From JAEUJM01 sp041908445 (lineage in GTDB: Bacteria; Actinomycetota; Acidimicrobiia; Acidimicrobiales; DATDAH01), in NCBI GenBank assembly GCA_041908445.1, contig JAYRFK010000130.1:21269-85268 (forward strand): 64,000 nt of DNA, read 5' to 3'. Shown piece after piece: positions 17,976 to 26,187 of this stretch; positions within the stretch are counted from its first letter, which is position 1, and every line of letters starts with the position of its first letter. The notes under the pieces were generated by a model. The model saw nothing but the letters and a program-made list of their open reading frames with translations. It was not told where the DNA came from and ran no database searches. A program made the translations under genes and the position numbers.

Positions 17976-19634
17976 TCAGGCCACCCCGGTCAGTGCGGCG
18001 GCGGCGCCGGCCACGGCCACCGCGGCGAAGGCGGCGGCGGGCGCCCAGGTCAGGGGCCCGGATGCGGCCACGGCACCGCTGCGGGCGGTCCCGGCGGCCG
18101 GCCAGTGGCCGTCGAACCCCCGGGCGGCCATGGCGACCTGGACCCGCTCACCGCGCTCGAAGCTGCGCACGAAGGTCGCGCCGGCGGTCCGGGCCACGGA
18201 GCGGGCCTGCCAGAGCCAACGGGGGTCGTCGCCCCGCGCGACCCGGGCGATCCGGAGGCGGCGCAGGTCGTCGCGCAGCAGCCCGCCGTAGCGGGCCATG
18301 AACCCGGCGATGGCGCACAGCGCCGCCGGCACCCGGAGCCGGCGGAGGCCGTCGAGCAGGTCGGGCACGGGGGTCACCTCGACGAGCACCACCGCGACGG
18401 CGACGCCGAGGGTGCCCTTGGCCACGATGCCCCACGCCGCCCACAGGCCGGGCACGGAGAGCGACAGCGGCCCGAGGTCGACCTGCGGCCCGGCGGCCAC
18501 GAGGGGCAGCGCGGCGGCGAAGGCGAGGAACGGCACCTCGATGGCGAGGCGGCGCACCAACGCCGGCGGCCGCAGCCCGGCCAGGTGGGCGACCACGCCC
18601 ACCGCGACGGCGTCGAGCACGAAGACGGCGATCGCCGTCGGCGGCGTGAGGACGACCCCCAGCACGAAGGCCAGCGCGGCCAGCACCTTCACGGACGCCG
18701 GGAGCGGCCGGAGCCGATCCGGCTCGGGGCCGAGACGGGCGGCGGTCAACCCGCCGGCGACGAGTGCCACCACCCCGAAGGCGACGGCCACCCCGGCGAG
18801 GCTGCCGGCGAGGTCGGACCCGAGCACCGCCGACCCGATGGCGGCCGGCGCCGCCGCGATCCCGAGGTCACCCGCCACCCGCTCGAGGCCGTCGGGCGCG
18901 GTGCTGGCCCACGGTGACAGCCCCACCGCCACGGCCGTGGCCAGGCCGAGCCCGAGGGGGACGAGCCACGGCGCGCCCCGGCCGGCCGGGACCGTCCGGG
19001 CGCCGGCGACGAGGTCGGGCCGGTGGGCCAGGACCGCCGCGACCACCAGTGCGGTCAGGACGCCCTCGCCGACGCCGATGAGTACGTGCACCGACACCAT
19101 GGCGGCGAGCACCGCCCGCAGCGACACTGGGGCCGTGCCGCCCACGGCGAACTCCGCGGTGAAGGCCACGGACGAGAGCACCACGGAGCACCCCGCGGCG
19201 AGCCCGGCGGCGAGCGGGAGCGAGCGGTCCGAGCGCAGCACCGAGGCCCGCACGGCGCGGAAGACGACCCAGGCGCCGAGGCACGTGACGAGGGCCATGT
19301 TCACCACGTTGATCCCGAGCGCGCTGAGTCCGCCGTCGGCGAAGAGCAGGCACTGGAGCACCACGACGACGGTGAGGCACAGCACCGCGAGCCACGGCCC
19401 CACCAGGACGGCGGCGAGGGCGCCCCCGAGCAGGTGGCCGCTCGTCCCCGCCGCCACCGGGACGTTCACCAGCTGGGCGGCGAAGACGAAGGCCGCGGTC
19501 AGGCCGGCCAGCGCCGGGCCCCGCTCGGCGAGCTCCTCACGGGTGCGGCGCAGCGCGACGCCGACGCCGCCCACCGCGACCGCGGCGGCGGCCAGCGACG
19601 TCGGCGCGTCGAGGAAGCCGTCGGGCACGTGCAC
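17976..19634 (-). CDS. Fused CbiM-CbiN-CbiQ nickel/cobalt ECF transporter membrane protein
   Basis: 552 residues joining three subunits. About 1-215 is CbiM: it opens MHVPDGFLD, and the family's N-terminal Met-His binds the metal. About 225-300 is CbiN/PDGLE-like, with the APDGLE motif and two membrane spans. About 310-552 is CbiQ (T component) with the A-R-G coupling segments ARGDDPRWLWQAR and MAARGFDGHW. It imports Ni2+ or Co2+ with CbiO. The GTG at 19634 stands 6 bases after TACGAC, so the mRNA is probably leaderless. A Nur-like box covers the -35. Nickel is favoured because of that box and the adjacent Fur-type regulator; there are no cobalamin genes nearby. Confidence 0.9.
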   Translation of the reverse strand: MHVPDGFLDAPTSLAAAAVAVGGVGVALRRTREELAERGPALAGLTAAFVFAAQLVNVPVAAGTSGHLLGGALAAVLVGPWLAVLCLTVVVVLQCLLFADGGLSALGINVVNMALVTCLGAWVVFRAVRASVLRSDRSLPLAAGLAAGCSVVLSSVAFTAEFAVGGTAPVSLRAVLAAMVSVHVLIGVGEGVLTALVVAAVLAHRPDLVAGARTVPAGRGAPWLVPLGLGLATAVAVGLSPWASTAPDGLERVAGDLGIAAAPAAIGSAVLGSDLAGSLAGVAVAFGVVALVAGGLTAARLGPEPDRLRPLPASVKVLAALAFVLGVVLTPPTAIAVFVLDAVAVGVVAHLAGLRPPALVRRLAIEVPFLAFAAALPLVAAGPQVDLGPLSLSVPGLWAAWGIVAKGTLGVAVAVVLVEVTPVPDLLDGLRRLRVPAALCAIAGFMARYGGLLRDDLRRLRIARVARGDDPRWLWQARSVARTAGATFVRSFERGERVQVAMAARGFDGHWPAAGTARSGAVAASGPLTWAPAAAFAAVAVAGAAAALTGVA

Positions 19635-19640
19635 CCACCC

Positions 19641-19681
19641 GTCGTAACGCAGTGGCTCCGCTGTTGCAAGCGCTTCGCAAC
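19641..19681 (-). promoter_or_regulatory. Nur-like box over the cbiMNQ promoter
   Basis: TTGCAA-N5-TCGCAA (19664-19680) inside the near-perfect palindrome GTTGCAAGCGCTTCGCAAC (19663-19681; one mismatched pair). It matches the TTGCAA-N5-TTGCAA type of box described for the nickel regulator Nur of Streptomyces. On the minus strand its TTGCAA (19669-19664) is 17 bases from TACGAC (19646-19641), which is 6 bases from the GTG start, so repressor binding would cover the -35. Confidence 0.7.
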
Positions 19682-19695
19682 AAGCGGCGCGGTCG

Positions 19696-20148
19696 TCAGC
19701 CGGCGGCGCAGTCCCGGCAGCGACCCGTCAGCACGAGGTGGTCGGACACCACGAACCCGGTCCCGGCCTCCACTGCGGCGGCCAGCGCCGCCACCGCCTC
19801 GGGCCCGACCTCCTCCACCCGCCCGCAGACCGAGCAGCGGAGGTGGTGGTGGGCGCCGGCGACGAGGTGCCAGGCCGCGGCCTCCCGACCGGTCTCGGCC
19901 CGGTCGGCGGCGCCCACCGCCTCGAGGGCCTCGAGCACCCGGTAGACGGTGGACTGGTTCACGTCCGGGGCGTCGGCCTGCACCCGGGCGGTGAGCTCGT
20001 CAGCGGTGACCGCCCCGCCGGCGCCGACGAAGGCGGCGACGATGGCCCGGCGGGCGGCGGTGCGCCGGCCGCCCTCGGCGGCGAGCAGGTCGAGGAGGCG
20101 CTCGACCTCGGCGTCGCCGCCCCTGGCGCCCGCGGCGTGCCCGGCCAT
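19696..20148 (-). CDS. nur: Fur-family metalloregulator, probably nickel-sensing (Nur)
   Basis: 150 residues. The winged helix includes RRAIVAAFVGAGGAVTADEL and the family phrase NQSTVYRVLEALEAVG. The dimerisation half has AWHLVAGAHHHLRCSVCGRV and a terminal CRDC, giving the two Cys-x-x-Cys pairs of a structural zinc site. It directly precedes the Ni/Co transporter whose promoter holds a Nur-like box (gap 61 bases), which argues for nickel rather than iron or zinc sensing. Symbol assigned from context and box type; Fur or Zur cannot be excluded from the protein alone. Confidence 0.8.
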   Translation of the reverse strand: MAGHAAGARGGDAEVERLLDLLAAEGGRRTAARRAIVAAFVGAGGAVTADELTARVQADAPDVNQSTVYRVLEALEAVGAADRAETGREAAAWHLVAGAHHHLRCSVCGRVEEVGPEAVAALAAAVEAGTGFVVSDHLVLTGRCRDCAAG

Positions 20149-20211
20149 GGGGCGATCATCGCACGCCGGTACCCTCCGCCTCCGGGGGCGGATCACCAGA
20201 GAGGGGACGCC

Positions 20212-20508
20212 ATGAGCGACACCTGCACCCACCTCGACCCGGGGGCCGCGGTGACGCCCTCGAGCGACGGCTGCGAGGACTGCCTGGCCTCGGGCGGCCG
20301 CTGGGTCCACCTGCGCCTCTGCATGACGTGCGGGCACGTCGGCTGCTGCGACAGCTCGCCCAACCGCCACGCCACCGCCCACTTCCACGCGCACCCCGAC
20401 CACCCCGTCGTCCGTTCGTACGAGCCCGGCGAGGACTGGTGGTGGTGCTACGCGGACAAGCTCGCCTTCGAGGTGCCGGGCGCCCCGCCGGCCCCCTCGC
20501 ACCCCTGA
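20212..20508 (+). CDS. UBP-type zinc finger protein
   Basis: 98 residues. Cys/His spacing CTHLD, CEDC, LCMTCGHVGCCDSSPNRHATAHF, HPVVRSYEPGEDWWWCY follows the ZnF-UBP fold, which in eukaryotes binds the ubiquitin C-terminus and in bacteria occurs as a stand-alone domain of unknown role. The ATG at 20212 is preceded by GAGGGG. Divergent from the Fur-family gene, 63 bases apart. The function in bacteria is not established; a protein-binding or structural zinc role is all that can be said. Confidence 0.82.
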   Translation: MSDTCTHLDPGAAVTPSSDGCEDCLASGGRWVHLRLCMTCGHVGCCDSSPNRHATAHFHAHPDHPVVRSYEPGEDWWWCYADKLAFEVPGAPPAPSHP

Positions 20509-20514
20509 CCCGCC

Positions 20515-20907
20515 ATGGCCGTCGAGCTCAACCACACCATCGTCTGGTCGGAGGACCCCGAGGAGGGCGCGACCTTCCTGGCCTGGGCCCTCGGCCTCGA
20601 CCCGCCGCGGCGTTGGGGCCCGTTCCTGGTCGTGGAGGCCGACAACGGCGTCTCGCTCGACTTCCTCCCCAAGGAGCACGACGGCCCGGTCGTCTCCCAG
20701 CACTACGCGTTCCTCATCGGTGAGGAGGAGTTCGACGCCGTGTTCGCCCGCGTCACAGAGCGGGGGATCCCGTACTACGCCGACCCCGCCGGCCGGCGGG
20801 AGGGCGAGATCAACCACGGCGACGGCGGGCGGGGCTTCTACTTCCCCGACCCCAGCGGCCACTGGCTCGAGGTCCTGACCCGGCCCTATGGCAGCAGCGA
20901 GGGCTGA
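20515..20907 (+). CDS. VOC-family (glyoxalase-like) protein
   Basis: 130 residues with the paired beta-alpha-beta-beta-beta units of the vicinal oxygen chelate fold: ELNHTIVWSEDPEEGATFLAW at the start (19 residues shown here as two halves) and GFYFPDPSGHWLEVLTRPY at the end. Putative metal ligands are the N-terminal His and the Glu of WLEV. Members include glyoxalases, dioxygenases and antibiotic-binding proteins. Starts 6 bases after the zinc-finger gene and so is probably co-transcribed with it. Substrate unknown. Confidence 0.82.
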   Translation: MAVELNHTIVWSEDPEEGATFLAWALGLDPPRRWGPFLVVEADNGVSLDFLPKEHDGPVVSQHYAFLIGEEEFDAVFARVTERGIPYYADPAGRREGEINHGDGGRGFYFPDPSGHWLEVLTRPYGSSEG

Positions 20908-20934
20908 GCCCGCCCGCTCGCTAGCGTCGCCGCC

Positions 20935-22191
20935 GTGGAGCAGCTCTTCGACACCGACGCGCTCGACACGCTCACCGTCAGCGAGCTCAGCACCCGCATC
21001 GGCGCCGTGATCCGCAAGGGGTTCGGCGGGCCGCTGTGGGTGGAGGGCGAGATCCACAGCCTGAGCCGTCCGGCGAGCGGGCACGTCTACTTCGACCTCG
21101 TCGAGCCCTCGGCGACGGGTCGGCGCCAGGCCGCCTCGGTGCCCGTCGTGCTCTGGGAGTCCGACAAGCACGGCGTGAACCAGACCCTCAAGCAGTCGGG
21201 CGCCGGCCTGCGCATGACCGACGGGCTGGCGGTGCGGATCCGGGGGACCGTCAGCTTCTACAACGCCCAGAGCCGGGTGCAGCTCCAGATGACCGCGATC
21301 GACCCGGCGTACACCCTCGGCCGGATGGCCGCCGAGCGCGACCGCCTCCTCCAGGCCCTCGCCGCCGAGGGCCTGCTCGACGCCAACGCCCGCCGGCCCC
21401 TCCCCGCGGTGCCGCTGCGGGTGGGGCTCGTGACGAGCGACGGCAGCGCCGCCTGCGAGGACTTCCTCCACGAGCTCGAGGCCAGCGGCCTCGGCTGGCA
21501 GGTCTCGATCGTGCACGCCCGGGTCCAGGGCAACCTGGCCGCCGCCACCGTGGCCTCGGCCCTGCGGGTCGCCGCCGGCAGCGGTGTCGACGTCGTGGCC
21601 CTCGTGCGAGGCGGCGGCTCGCGCTCCGACCTCGCCACCTTCGACAACGAGCTCGTCGCCCGGGCCATCGCCCACCTGCCCGTGCCCGTGCTCACGGGCA
21701 TCGGCCACGAGATCGACGTCAGCGTGGCCGACGCGGTGGCCCACACCCGCTACAAGACGCCGACCGCCTGCGCCGCCGGCCTGGTCGACCACGTGCGCCG
21801 CTGGTGCGCCCGCCGCGACGACGTGTGGGACGGCGTCGTCCGCCGCAGCACCACCCTGCTCGACCGCCACGAGCACCGGCTCGACGCCGCCACCGACGCC
21901 GTGGCCCGTGCGGGGCAGGCCTCGGTGCGCCGGGCCGACCAGGACCTCGACCGCGCCGCCCGCCGGCTGGGCGCCGCTGCGCCCCGATCGGTCCGTGACG
22001 CCGAACGCCACCTCGACGGGCTGGCCGCCCGCGTCGCCGCCCTCGACCCGGCCCGGGCCCTCGCCCGCGGCTGGTCCCTCACCCGCACCGCCGACGGCCG
22101 CCTCGTGCGGTCCTCCGCCGACGTGGCCGCCGGCGACCGGCTCGTCACCCGGGTGGCCGCCGGCGAGATCCGGAGCACCGTGGATGCCTGA
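20935..22191 (+). CDS. xseA: Exodeoxyribonuclease VII large subunit
   Basis: 418 residues. An N-terminal OB-fold (TVSELSTRIGAVIRKGFGGP, WVEGEIHSL, GHVYFDLV) precedes the catalytic region with RVGLVTSDGSAACEDFLHEL, VRGGGSRSDLATFDNELVAR and TGIGHEIDVSVADAVAHTR (given in pieces), then a long helical C-terminus and a final RGWSL segment. With XseB it degrades single-stranded DNA to short oligonucleotides. GTG start at 20935, 7 bases after TAGCGT, so probably leaderless. Overlaps xseB by 8 bases. Confidence 0.95.
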   Translation: MEQLFDTDALDTLTVSELSTRIGAVIRKGFGGPLWVEGEIHSLSRPASGHVYFDLVEPSATGRRQAASVPVVLWESDKHGVNQTLKQSGAGLRMTDGLAVRIRGTVSFYNAQSRVQLQMTAIDPAYTLGRMAAERDRLLQALAAEGLLDANARRPLPAVPLRVGLVTSDGSAACEDFLHELEASGLGWQVSIVHARVQGNLAAATVASALRVAAGSGVDVVALVRGGGSRSDLATFDNELVARAIAHLPVPVLTGIGHEIDVSVADAVAHTRYKTPTACAAGLVDHVRRWCARRDDVWDGVVRRSTTLLDRHEHRLDAATDAVARAGQASVRRADQDLDRAARRLGAAAPRSVRDAERHLDGLAARVAALDPARALARGWSLTRTADGRLVRSSADVAAGDRLVTRVAAGEIRSTVDA

Positions 22192-22426
22192 GCCCGACGC
22201 CACCCCCGCGCCCGACGACGGGCCCCTCGGCTACGCCGAGGCCCTGGCCGAGCTGGAGGCCATCCTCGACGAGCTCGAGGACGACTCGCTCGACGTCGAC
22301 CTGCTGGCCACGCGGGTGGCGCGCGCCGCCGAGCTCATCGCCCGCTGTCGCGACCGCATCGACGGCGCCCGCCTCGAGGTGGAGCGCATCGTCGCCACCT
22401 TCGACGACGATCCTGCGACCGACTGA
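22184..22426 (+). CDS. xseB: Exodeoxyribonuclease VII small subunit
   Basis: 80 residues, normal length for XseB. GYAEALAELEAILDELEDDS followed by DVDLLATRVARAAELIARCRDRI is the two-helix coiled structure of the family. Several small subunits wrap the helical arm of XseA. The ATG at 22184 lies inside the end of xseA, as usual for this pair. Confidence 0.93.
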   Translation: MPEPDATPAPDDGPLGYAEALAELEAILDELEDDSLDVDLLATRVARAAELIARCRDRIDGARLEVERIVATFDDDPATD

Positions 22427-22460
22427 CCCTCGGTGTGTGCCCGATGTCACCGACGCTGAT

Positions 22461-22491
22461 CTGACAATCTGACAAAATCATCATATGATGA
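22461..22491 (+). promoter_or_regulatory. arsR-sulP promoter with palindromic operator
   Basis: CTGACA (22461-22466), 17 bases, TATGAT (22484-22489): a near-consensus promoter, very AT-rich for this DNA. A perfect 14-base palindrome TCATCATATGATGA (22478-22491) covers the -10. The ATG of the ArsR gene is 6 bases after the -10, so transcription probably starts at or next to the start codon. The palindrome is the likely ArsR autoregulatory site. Confidence 0.75.
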
Positions 22492-22495
22492 GGTC

Positions 22496-22834
22496 ATGGA
22501 GAACCGCCCGCTCGCCGAAGTGAAGGCCGACCTGTTCAAGGCCCTGGGCCACCCAGCCCGGGTGCGCGCCCTCGAGGTGCTCGCCGAGGGCGAGCACACG
22601 GTCAGCGAGCTCCAGCCGCTGGTCGGCATCGAGTCCTCCCACCTCAGCCAACAGCTGGGCGTGCTGCGCCGCGCCGGCCTGGTGACAGCCCACCGGGAGG
22701 GCGCCTCCGTGCGCTACCGGCTGGCCGATCCGCTCGTGGCCGAGCTGCTGGCGGTCGCCAAGCGCCTCCTGCTGAAGACCCTGAGCGGCACCCGCGACCT
22801 CCTCGACGACCTCGCCGCCGAGCTCCCCCGATGA
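22496..22834 (+). CDS. ArsR-family winged-helix regulator
   Basis: 112 residues. LFKALGHPARVRALEVL opens the fold and SSHLSQQLGVLRRAGLVTAHREG is the recognition helix and wing (shown in part). There are no Cys residues, so it is not an arsenic-type CxC sensor; other metals or redox-insensitive signals are possible. It overlaps the SulP transporter gene (ATGA), which makes that transporter its obvious target. Its promoter is covered by a perfect palindrome. Similar ArsR-SulP pairs occur in other actinobacteria and mycobacteria. Confidence 0.9.
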   Translation: MENRPLAEVKADLFKALGHPARVRALEVLAEGEHTVSELQPLVGIESSHLSQQLGVLRRAGLVTAHREGASVRYRLADPLVAELLAVAKRLLLKTLSGTRDLLDDLAAELPR

Positions 22835-24519
22835 CCCGCCTGCTGGCGCTGCTCCCCCGGCGGCACGACTACGACGGCCTGCGACGGCACTGGCGGGGCG
22901 ACGTCCTCGCCGGCGTGACCGTCGCCGTCGTGGCCCTCCCCCTCGCCCTGGCCTTCGGCATCACCACCGGCCTCGGGGCCGCCGCCGGCCTCACCACCGC
23001 CATCGTGGCCGGCCTCGTCGCCGCGGTCCTCGGTGGCTCCGACGTCCAGGTGTCGGGCCCCACCGGCGCCATGACCGTGGTCCTCGTGCCGCTGGTCGCC
23101 CGCTTCGGCGTCGACGGCGTGGTGGTCGCGGGCGTGCTCGCCGGCGTGCTGATCACCATCGCGGCCGTCCTGCGGCTGGGTCGCTACCTGGCCTACATCC
23201 CCTGGCCGGTCGTCGAGGGCTTCACCCTCGGCATCGCCGTGATCATCGCCCTCCAGCAGGTGCCCAACGCACTCGGCGTGGCCAAGCCCGAGGGCGAGAA
23301 CACCGCCGCGGTCGCGGCGCGCGCCGTGGGCGACGCGGTGAGCCACCCGAACCCGGCCGCCCTCGGGCTCACCGCGCTCGTGGTGCTCGTCATGGTCGTG
23401 ACCCCCCGGATCCACCGGGCCCTGCCCGCCTCACTGCTGGGCGTGCTCGCGGCGACGGTGGTCGCCGCCGTCGCCGACCTCGACGTCGCCACCATCGGTG
23501 CCCTGCCCCAGCGGATCGCCCACCTCACCGTCCCCCACGTCGCCGTCGGCGACCTCGACCAGTTCCTGAGCGCGGCCTTCGCCATCGCCGCCCTCGCCGC
23601 CATCGAGAGCCTGCTCTCGGCCAAGGTCGCCGACGGCATGGCCGACGGGCGCCGCCACGACCCCGACCGGGAGCTCTTCGGCCAAGGCGCCGCCAACCTC
23701 GTGACCCCCCTGCTGGGCGGCATGCCCGCCACCGGGGCCATCGCCCGCACCGCGGTCAACGTCCGGGCCGGTGCCCGCACCCGCGTCGCCGCCGGCGTCC
23801 ACTCGCTCGTGCTCGTGCTCGTGGTCCTCTTCGCCGCGCCGCTCGTGGCCGAGATCCCCCTCGCCGCCCTCGCCGGCGTGCTGCTCGTCACCGCCGCCCG
23901 CATGGTCGACCTCCACAACGTGCGGGCGGTCCTCCGCTCGACCCGGTCCGACGCGATCGTGCTGGTCGCGACCGCGCTGGCCACGGTCGTGTTCGACCTG
24001 ATCGTGGCGGTCGAGATCGGCATGGCCATCGCCGCCGTGCTGGCCCTGCGCCACGTGGCCCGCACCGCGGAGGCCGTGGCCGTCTCGGTGGATCCCGAGG
24101 TCGACGCCGACGAGGAGAGCGCCCTGCTCGCCGAGCACATCGTGACCTACCGCCTCGACGGGGCCCTGTTCTTCGGGGCCGCCCAGCGCTTCCTCACCGA
24201 GCTGGCCTCGATCGCCGACGTCGAGGTCGTGATCCTGCGCCTCCCGGGCCTCCAGGTGCTCGACGCCACCGGTGCCCAGGCCCTCGGCGAGATCGTCGAC
24301 GACCTCGAGCACCGCGGGATCACCGTGCTCTTGAAGGGCCCCCGACCCGAGCACCTCCGGGTGCTCGAGGCGGTCGGCGCGCTCGACCGCCTGGCCCACG
24401 AGCGCCACCTCTTCACCGACCTCGACGCCGCCATCGCCCACGCCCGCGAGCACGTGAGCCGCGGGCGGGCGGGCGCCGGCGACCCGGGTCAGCCGCCGCT
24501 GGAGGTCACCGGGCGCTGA
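22831..24519 (+). CDS. SulP-family anion transporter with STAS domain
   Basis: 562 residues. Hydrophobic membrane domain (about 25-410) with SulP phrases DVLAGVTVAVVALPLALAFG, VQVSGPTGAMTVV and GGMPATGAIARTAVNVRAG (each in its own helix), then a cytoplasmic STAS domain (about 440-545) with the segment LRLPGLQVLDATGAQAL. The family moves sulfate, bicarbonate or other anions, often with Na+ or H+. Which anion applies is not visible; with no sulfur-assimilation genes nearby, bicarbonate is as likely as sulfate. Co-transcribed with the ArsR regulator; its 3' end overlaps the convergent lipoprotein gene by 31 bases. Confidence 0.9.
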   Translation: MTRLLALLPRRHDYDGLRRHWRGDVLAGVTVAVVALPLALAFGITTGLGAAAGLTTAIVAGLVAAVLGGSDVQVSGPTGAMTVVLVPLVARFGVDGVVVAGVLAGVLITIAAVLRLGRYLAYIPWPVVEGFTLGIAVIIALQQVPNALGVAKPEGENTAAVAARAVGDAVSHPNPAALGLTALVVLVMVVTPRIHRALPASLLGVLAATVVAAVADLDVATIGALPQRIAHLTVPHVAVGDLDQFLSAAFAIAALAAIESLLSAKVADGMADGRRHDPDRELFGQGAANLVTPLLGGMPATGAIARTAVNVRAGARTRVAAGVHSLVLVLVVLFAAPLVAEIPLAALAGVLLVTAARMVDLHNVRAVLRSTRSDAIVLVATALATVVFDLIVAVEIGMAIAAVLALRHVARTAEAVAVSVDPEVDADEESALLAEHIVTYRLDGALFFGAAQRFLTELASIADVEVVILRLPGLQVLDATGAQALGEIVDDLEHRGITVLLKGPRPEHLRVLEAVGALDRLAHERHLFTDLDAAIAHAREHVSRGRAGAGDPGQPPLEVTGR

Positions 24520-25427
24520 TCGGCGCCCTCGGTCACCTCGAAGTGCTCGAAGCGCACGTCGAGGGTGTCGACGATGTTGACGACGTGCAGCAGGCCCTGG
24601 TCGGTGCTCGTGGCGTCGATGCCCTCGCCCTCGCCCTCCGGGGCGACGTTGCTCATGGCCCCGATCCGCGAGACGACCCCCGTCTCGAGGTCCACCCGGA
24701 ACATCGCCCGCTCGGGGTCGTCCGTCGCCAGCCACAGGGCGCCGGCGGCCACGTCCGCGCCCTGCACCTTGTCGAGGCGGACGCTCATCTGGATGGGCTC
24801 GAGGGGCTCGAAGGTGCAGCCCTCGCCGAGCTCGTAGACGAGGATCTGGTCCCCGCTGAACCCCTTCATGGAGTAGGCCCGGTCGCCCTCGACGGCGATG
24901 AAGGAGTTGTGGCGCTGCGCGACCGTCTGCGACCCCTGCATGGTCAGGGTTTCGGGGTCGAAGCAGGCCATGATCTGCTCGTCGCGCTGGTAGTCCGGCT
25001 GCTCGAGGGGCACGTAGAGCACCCCGTCCTGGACGTCGATGTCGCCGATGTGCTCGTAGCCGTCGGGCACGAACTCGTCGGGCACGGCGGTGCTGTCGGC
25101 GATCGACTGCTCGAGATCGGCGTCGACGCGGGCGAGCACGGTCGTGCCGGAGAAGATCCAGCCGCCGTCGTCGAGGTGGGCGACGCCCTGGCGGTAGCCG
25201 GGGTTCACCACCTCGTCGCCCGTGCTCGTGGCGGTGAACACCGGCGCCGTCGTCGTGGTGGTCGGCGCCACGGTGTCGTCGGCGGCGTCGTCACCGCCCC
25301 CATCGCCGTCGCTGCTGCACCCGGCCCCGAGGAGGGCCAGCACCGTGACCAGCCCGGCGGCGACCAGCGCCCTGCGCCGCCGCCCGCCTCCGACCACCGC
25401 CCGTGTCGCCTGCGTCCCCCGTGTCAC
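24489..25427 (-). CDS. Secreted lipoprotein, probable beta-propeller-like
   Basis: 312 residues from GTG 25427, chosen because TAGCGT lies 7 bases upstream and the lipobox (LLGAGC) then sits at about residue 37. A Thr-rich linker follows, then repeated strand-rich units (VAHLDDGGWIFSG, HIGDIDVQDGVLYVPLEQ, SFIAVEGDRAYSMKGF, ADVAAGALWLAT) that suggest a propeller. No catalytic motif recognised. Expected on the outer face of the membrane. The 3' end overlaps sulP convergently. Confidence 0.75.
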   Translation of the reverse strand: MTRGTQATRAVVGGGRRRRALVAAGLVTVLALLGAGCSSDGDGGGDDAADDTVAPTTTTTAPVFTATSTGDEVVNPGYRQGVAHLDDGGWIFSGTTVLARVDADLEQSIADSTAVPDEFVPDGYEHIGDIDVQDGVLYVPLEQPDYQRDEQIMACFDPETLTMQGSQTVAQRHNSFIAVEGDRAYSMKGFSGDQILVYELGEGCTFEPLEPIQMSVRLDKVQGADVAAGALWLATDDPERAMFRVDLETGVVSRIGAMSNVAPEGEGEGIDATSTDQGLLHVVNIVDTLDVRFEHFEVTEGADQRPVTSSGG

Positions 25428-25450
25428 TCGGCGAACGCTACTGCCGGTGC

Positions 25451-26164
25451 TCAGCGCCAGGCGTCGACGACCGTCAGCAGCTCGGGCAGCGAGGCGATGG
25501 TGGCGTCGGGCTCGACCGCGTAGGCCGGCACGTCCCCGTTCGGGCGCAGCACCGCCTTCATCCCCACCCCCTTGGCCCCGTGGATGTCGTCGAAGGGCCG
25601 GTCGCCGACGAAGACCGCGCGGCCCGGGTCGTCGACGCCCAGCGCACCGAGGGCGGCGTGGAACACCGAGGGGTGCGGCTTCAGGTGGGACAGCTCGCTC
25701 GAGTAGAGGCGGGCGTCGATGAGCCCGGCCAGGCCGTCCCGCTCGAGGAAGTGCTCGTGGAAGGGGCGGGGCCAGTGGGTGTTCGACAGCAGGCCGATGG
25801 CGAGGCCCCGCTCGCGCAGCGCGGCGAGGACGGGCGCGGCGTCGGGGTCGTGGCGGATGTGCGGCGTCCAGGAGTCGAGGTGCTGGACCGCGGCCTCCTC
25901 CAGCACCGCCTCGGCCACGTCGAGGCCCAGCTCGCCGGACGCCTCGGCGAGGATGTCCGCCAGCGTGCCGCTCTCCTGGGTCTCGGTCGTCCGGGCCCAG
26001 AAGCGCTCCTCCACGGCGAGCAGGTGGGCGGTCACCTCCTCCTCGCGCTCGGGGGCGAGGTGGCGCGCGGCCGCCCGCCACACGTCGAGCAGCTCCAGGG
26101 AGACGAAGTCCGAGAGGGTGCCGCCCCAGTCGAAGATCACCGCGTCCAGCGCCGGAGAGGCCAT
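25451..26164 (-). CDS. HAD-superfamily hydrolase
   Basis: 237 residues. Motif I DAVIFDWGGTLSD, motif II LLSNTHW, motif III Lys in LKPHPSVFHAAL, and motif IV VFVGDRPFDDIHGAK. The second Asp of the usual DxD is replaced by Trp-Gly (DWGGT), as in many phosphoglycolate phosphatase-like members. Subclass I cap between motifs I and II. Substrate unknown. The ATG is 6 bases after TACGGT on the minus strand, and this -10 overlaps that of the divergent prenyl synthase gene. Confidence 0.87.
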   Translation of the reverse strand: MASPALDAVIFDWGGTLSDFVSLELLDVWRAAARHLAPEREEEVTAHLLAVEERFWARTTETQESGTLADILAEASGELGLDVAEAVLEEAAVQHLDSWTPHIRHDPDAAPVLAALRERGLAIGLLSNTHWPRPFHEHFLERDGLAGLIDARLYSSELSHLKPHPSVFHAALGALGVDDPGRAVFVGDRPFDDIHGAKGVGMKAVLRPNGDVPAYAVEPDATIASLPELLTVVDAWR

Positions 26165-26170
26165 GGCCCC

Positions 26171-26180
26171 ACCGTAGGCT
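26171..26180. promoter_or_regulatory. Overlapping divergent -10 elements
   Basis: The ten bases ACCGTAGGCT contain TAGGCT on the plus strand (26175-26180, 7 bases before the GTG at 26188) and TACGGT on the minus strand (26176-26171, 6 bases before the ATG at 26164). Both genes would be leaderless, and the -35 of each would lie in the other's coding region. Confidence 0.6.
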
Positions 26181-26187
26181 GGCGCCC

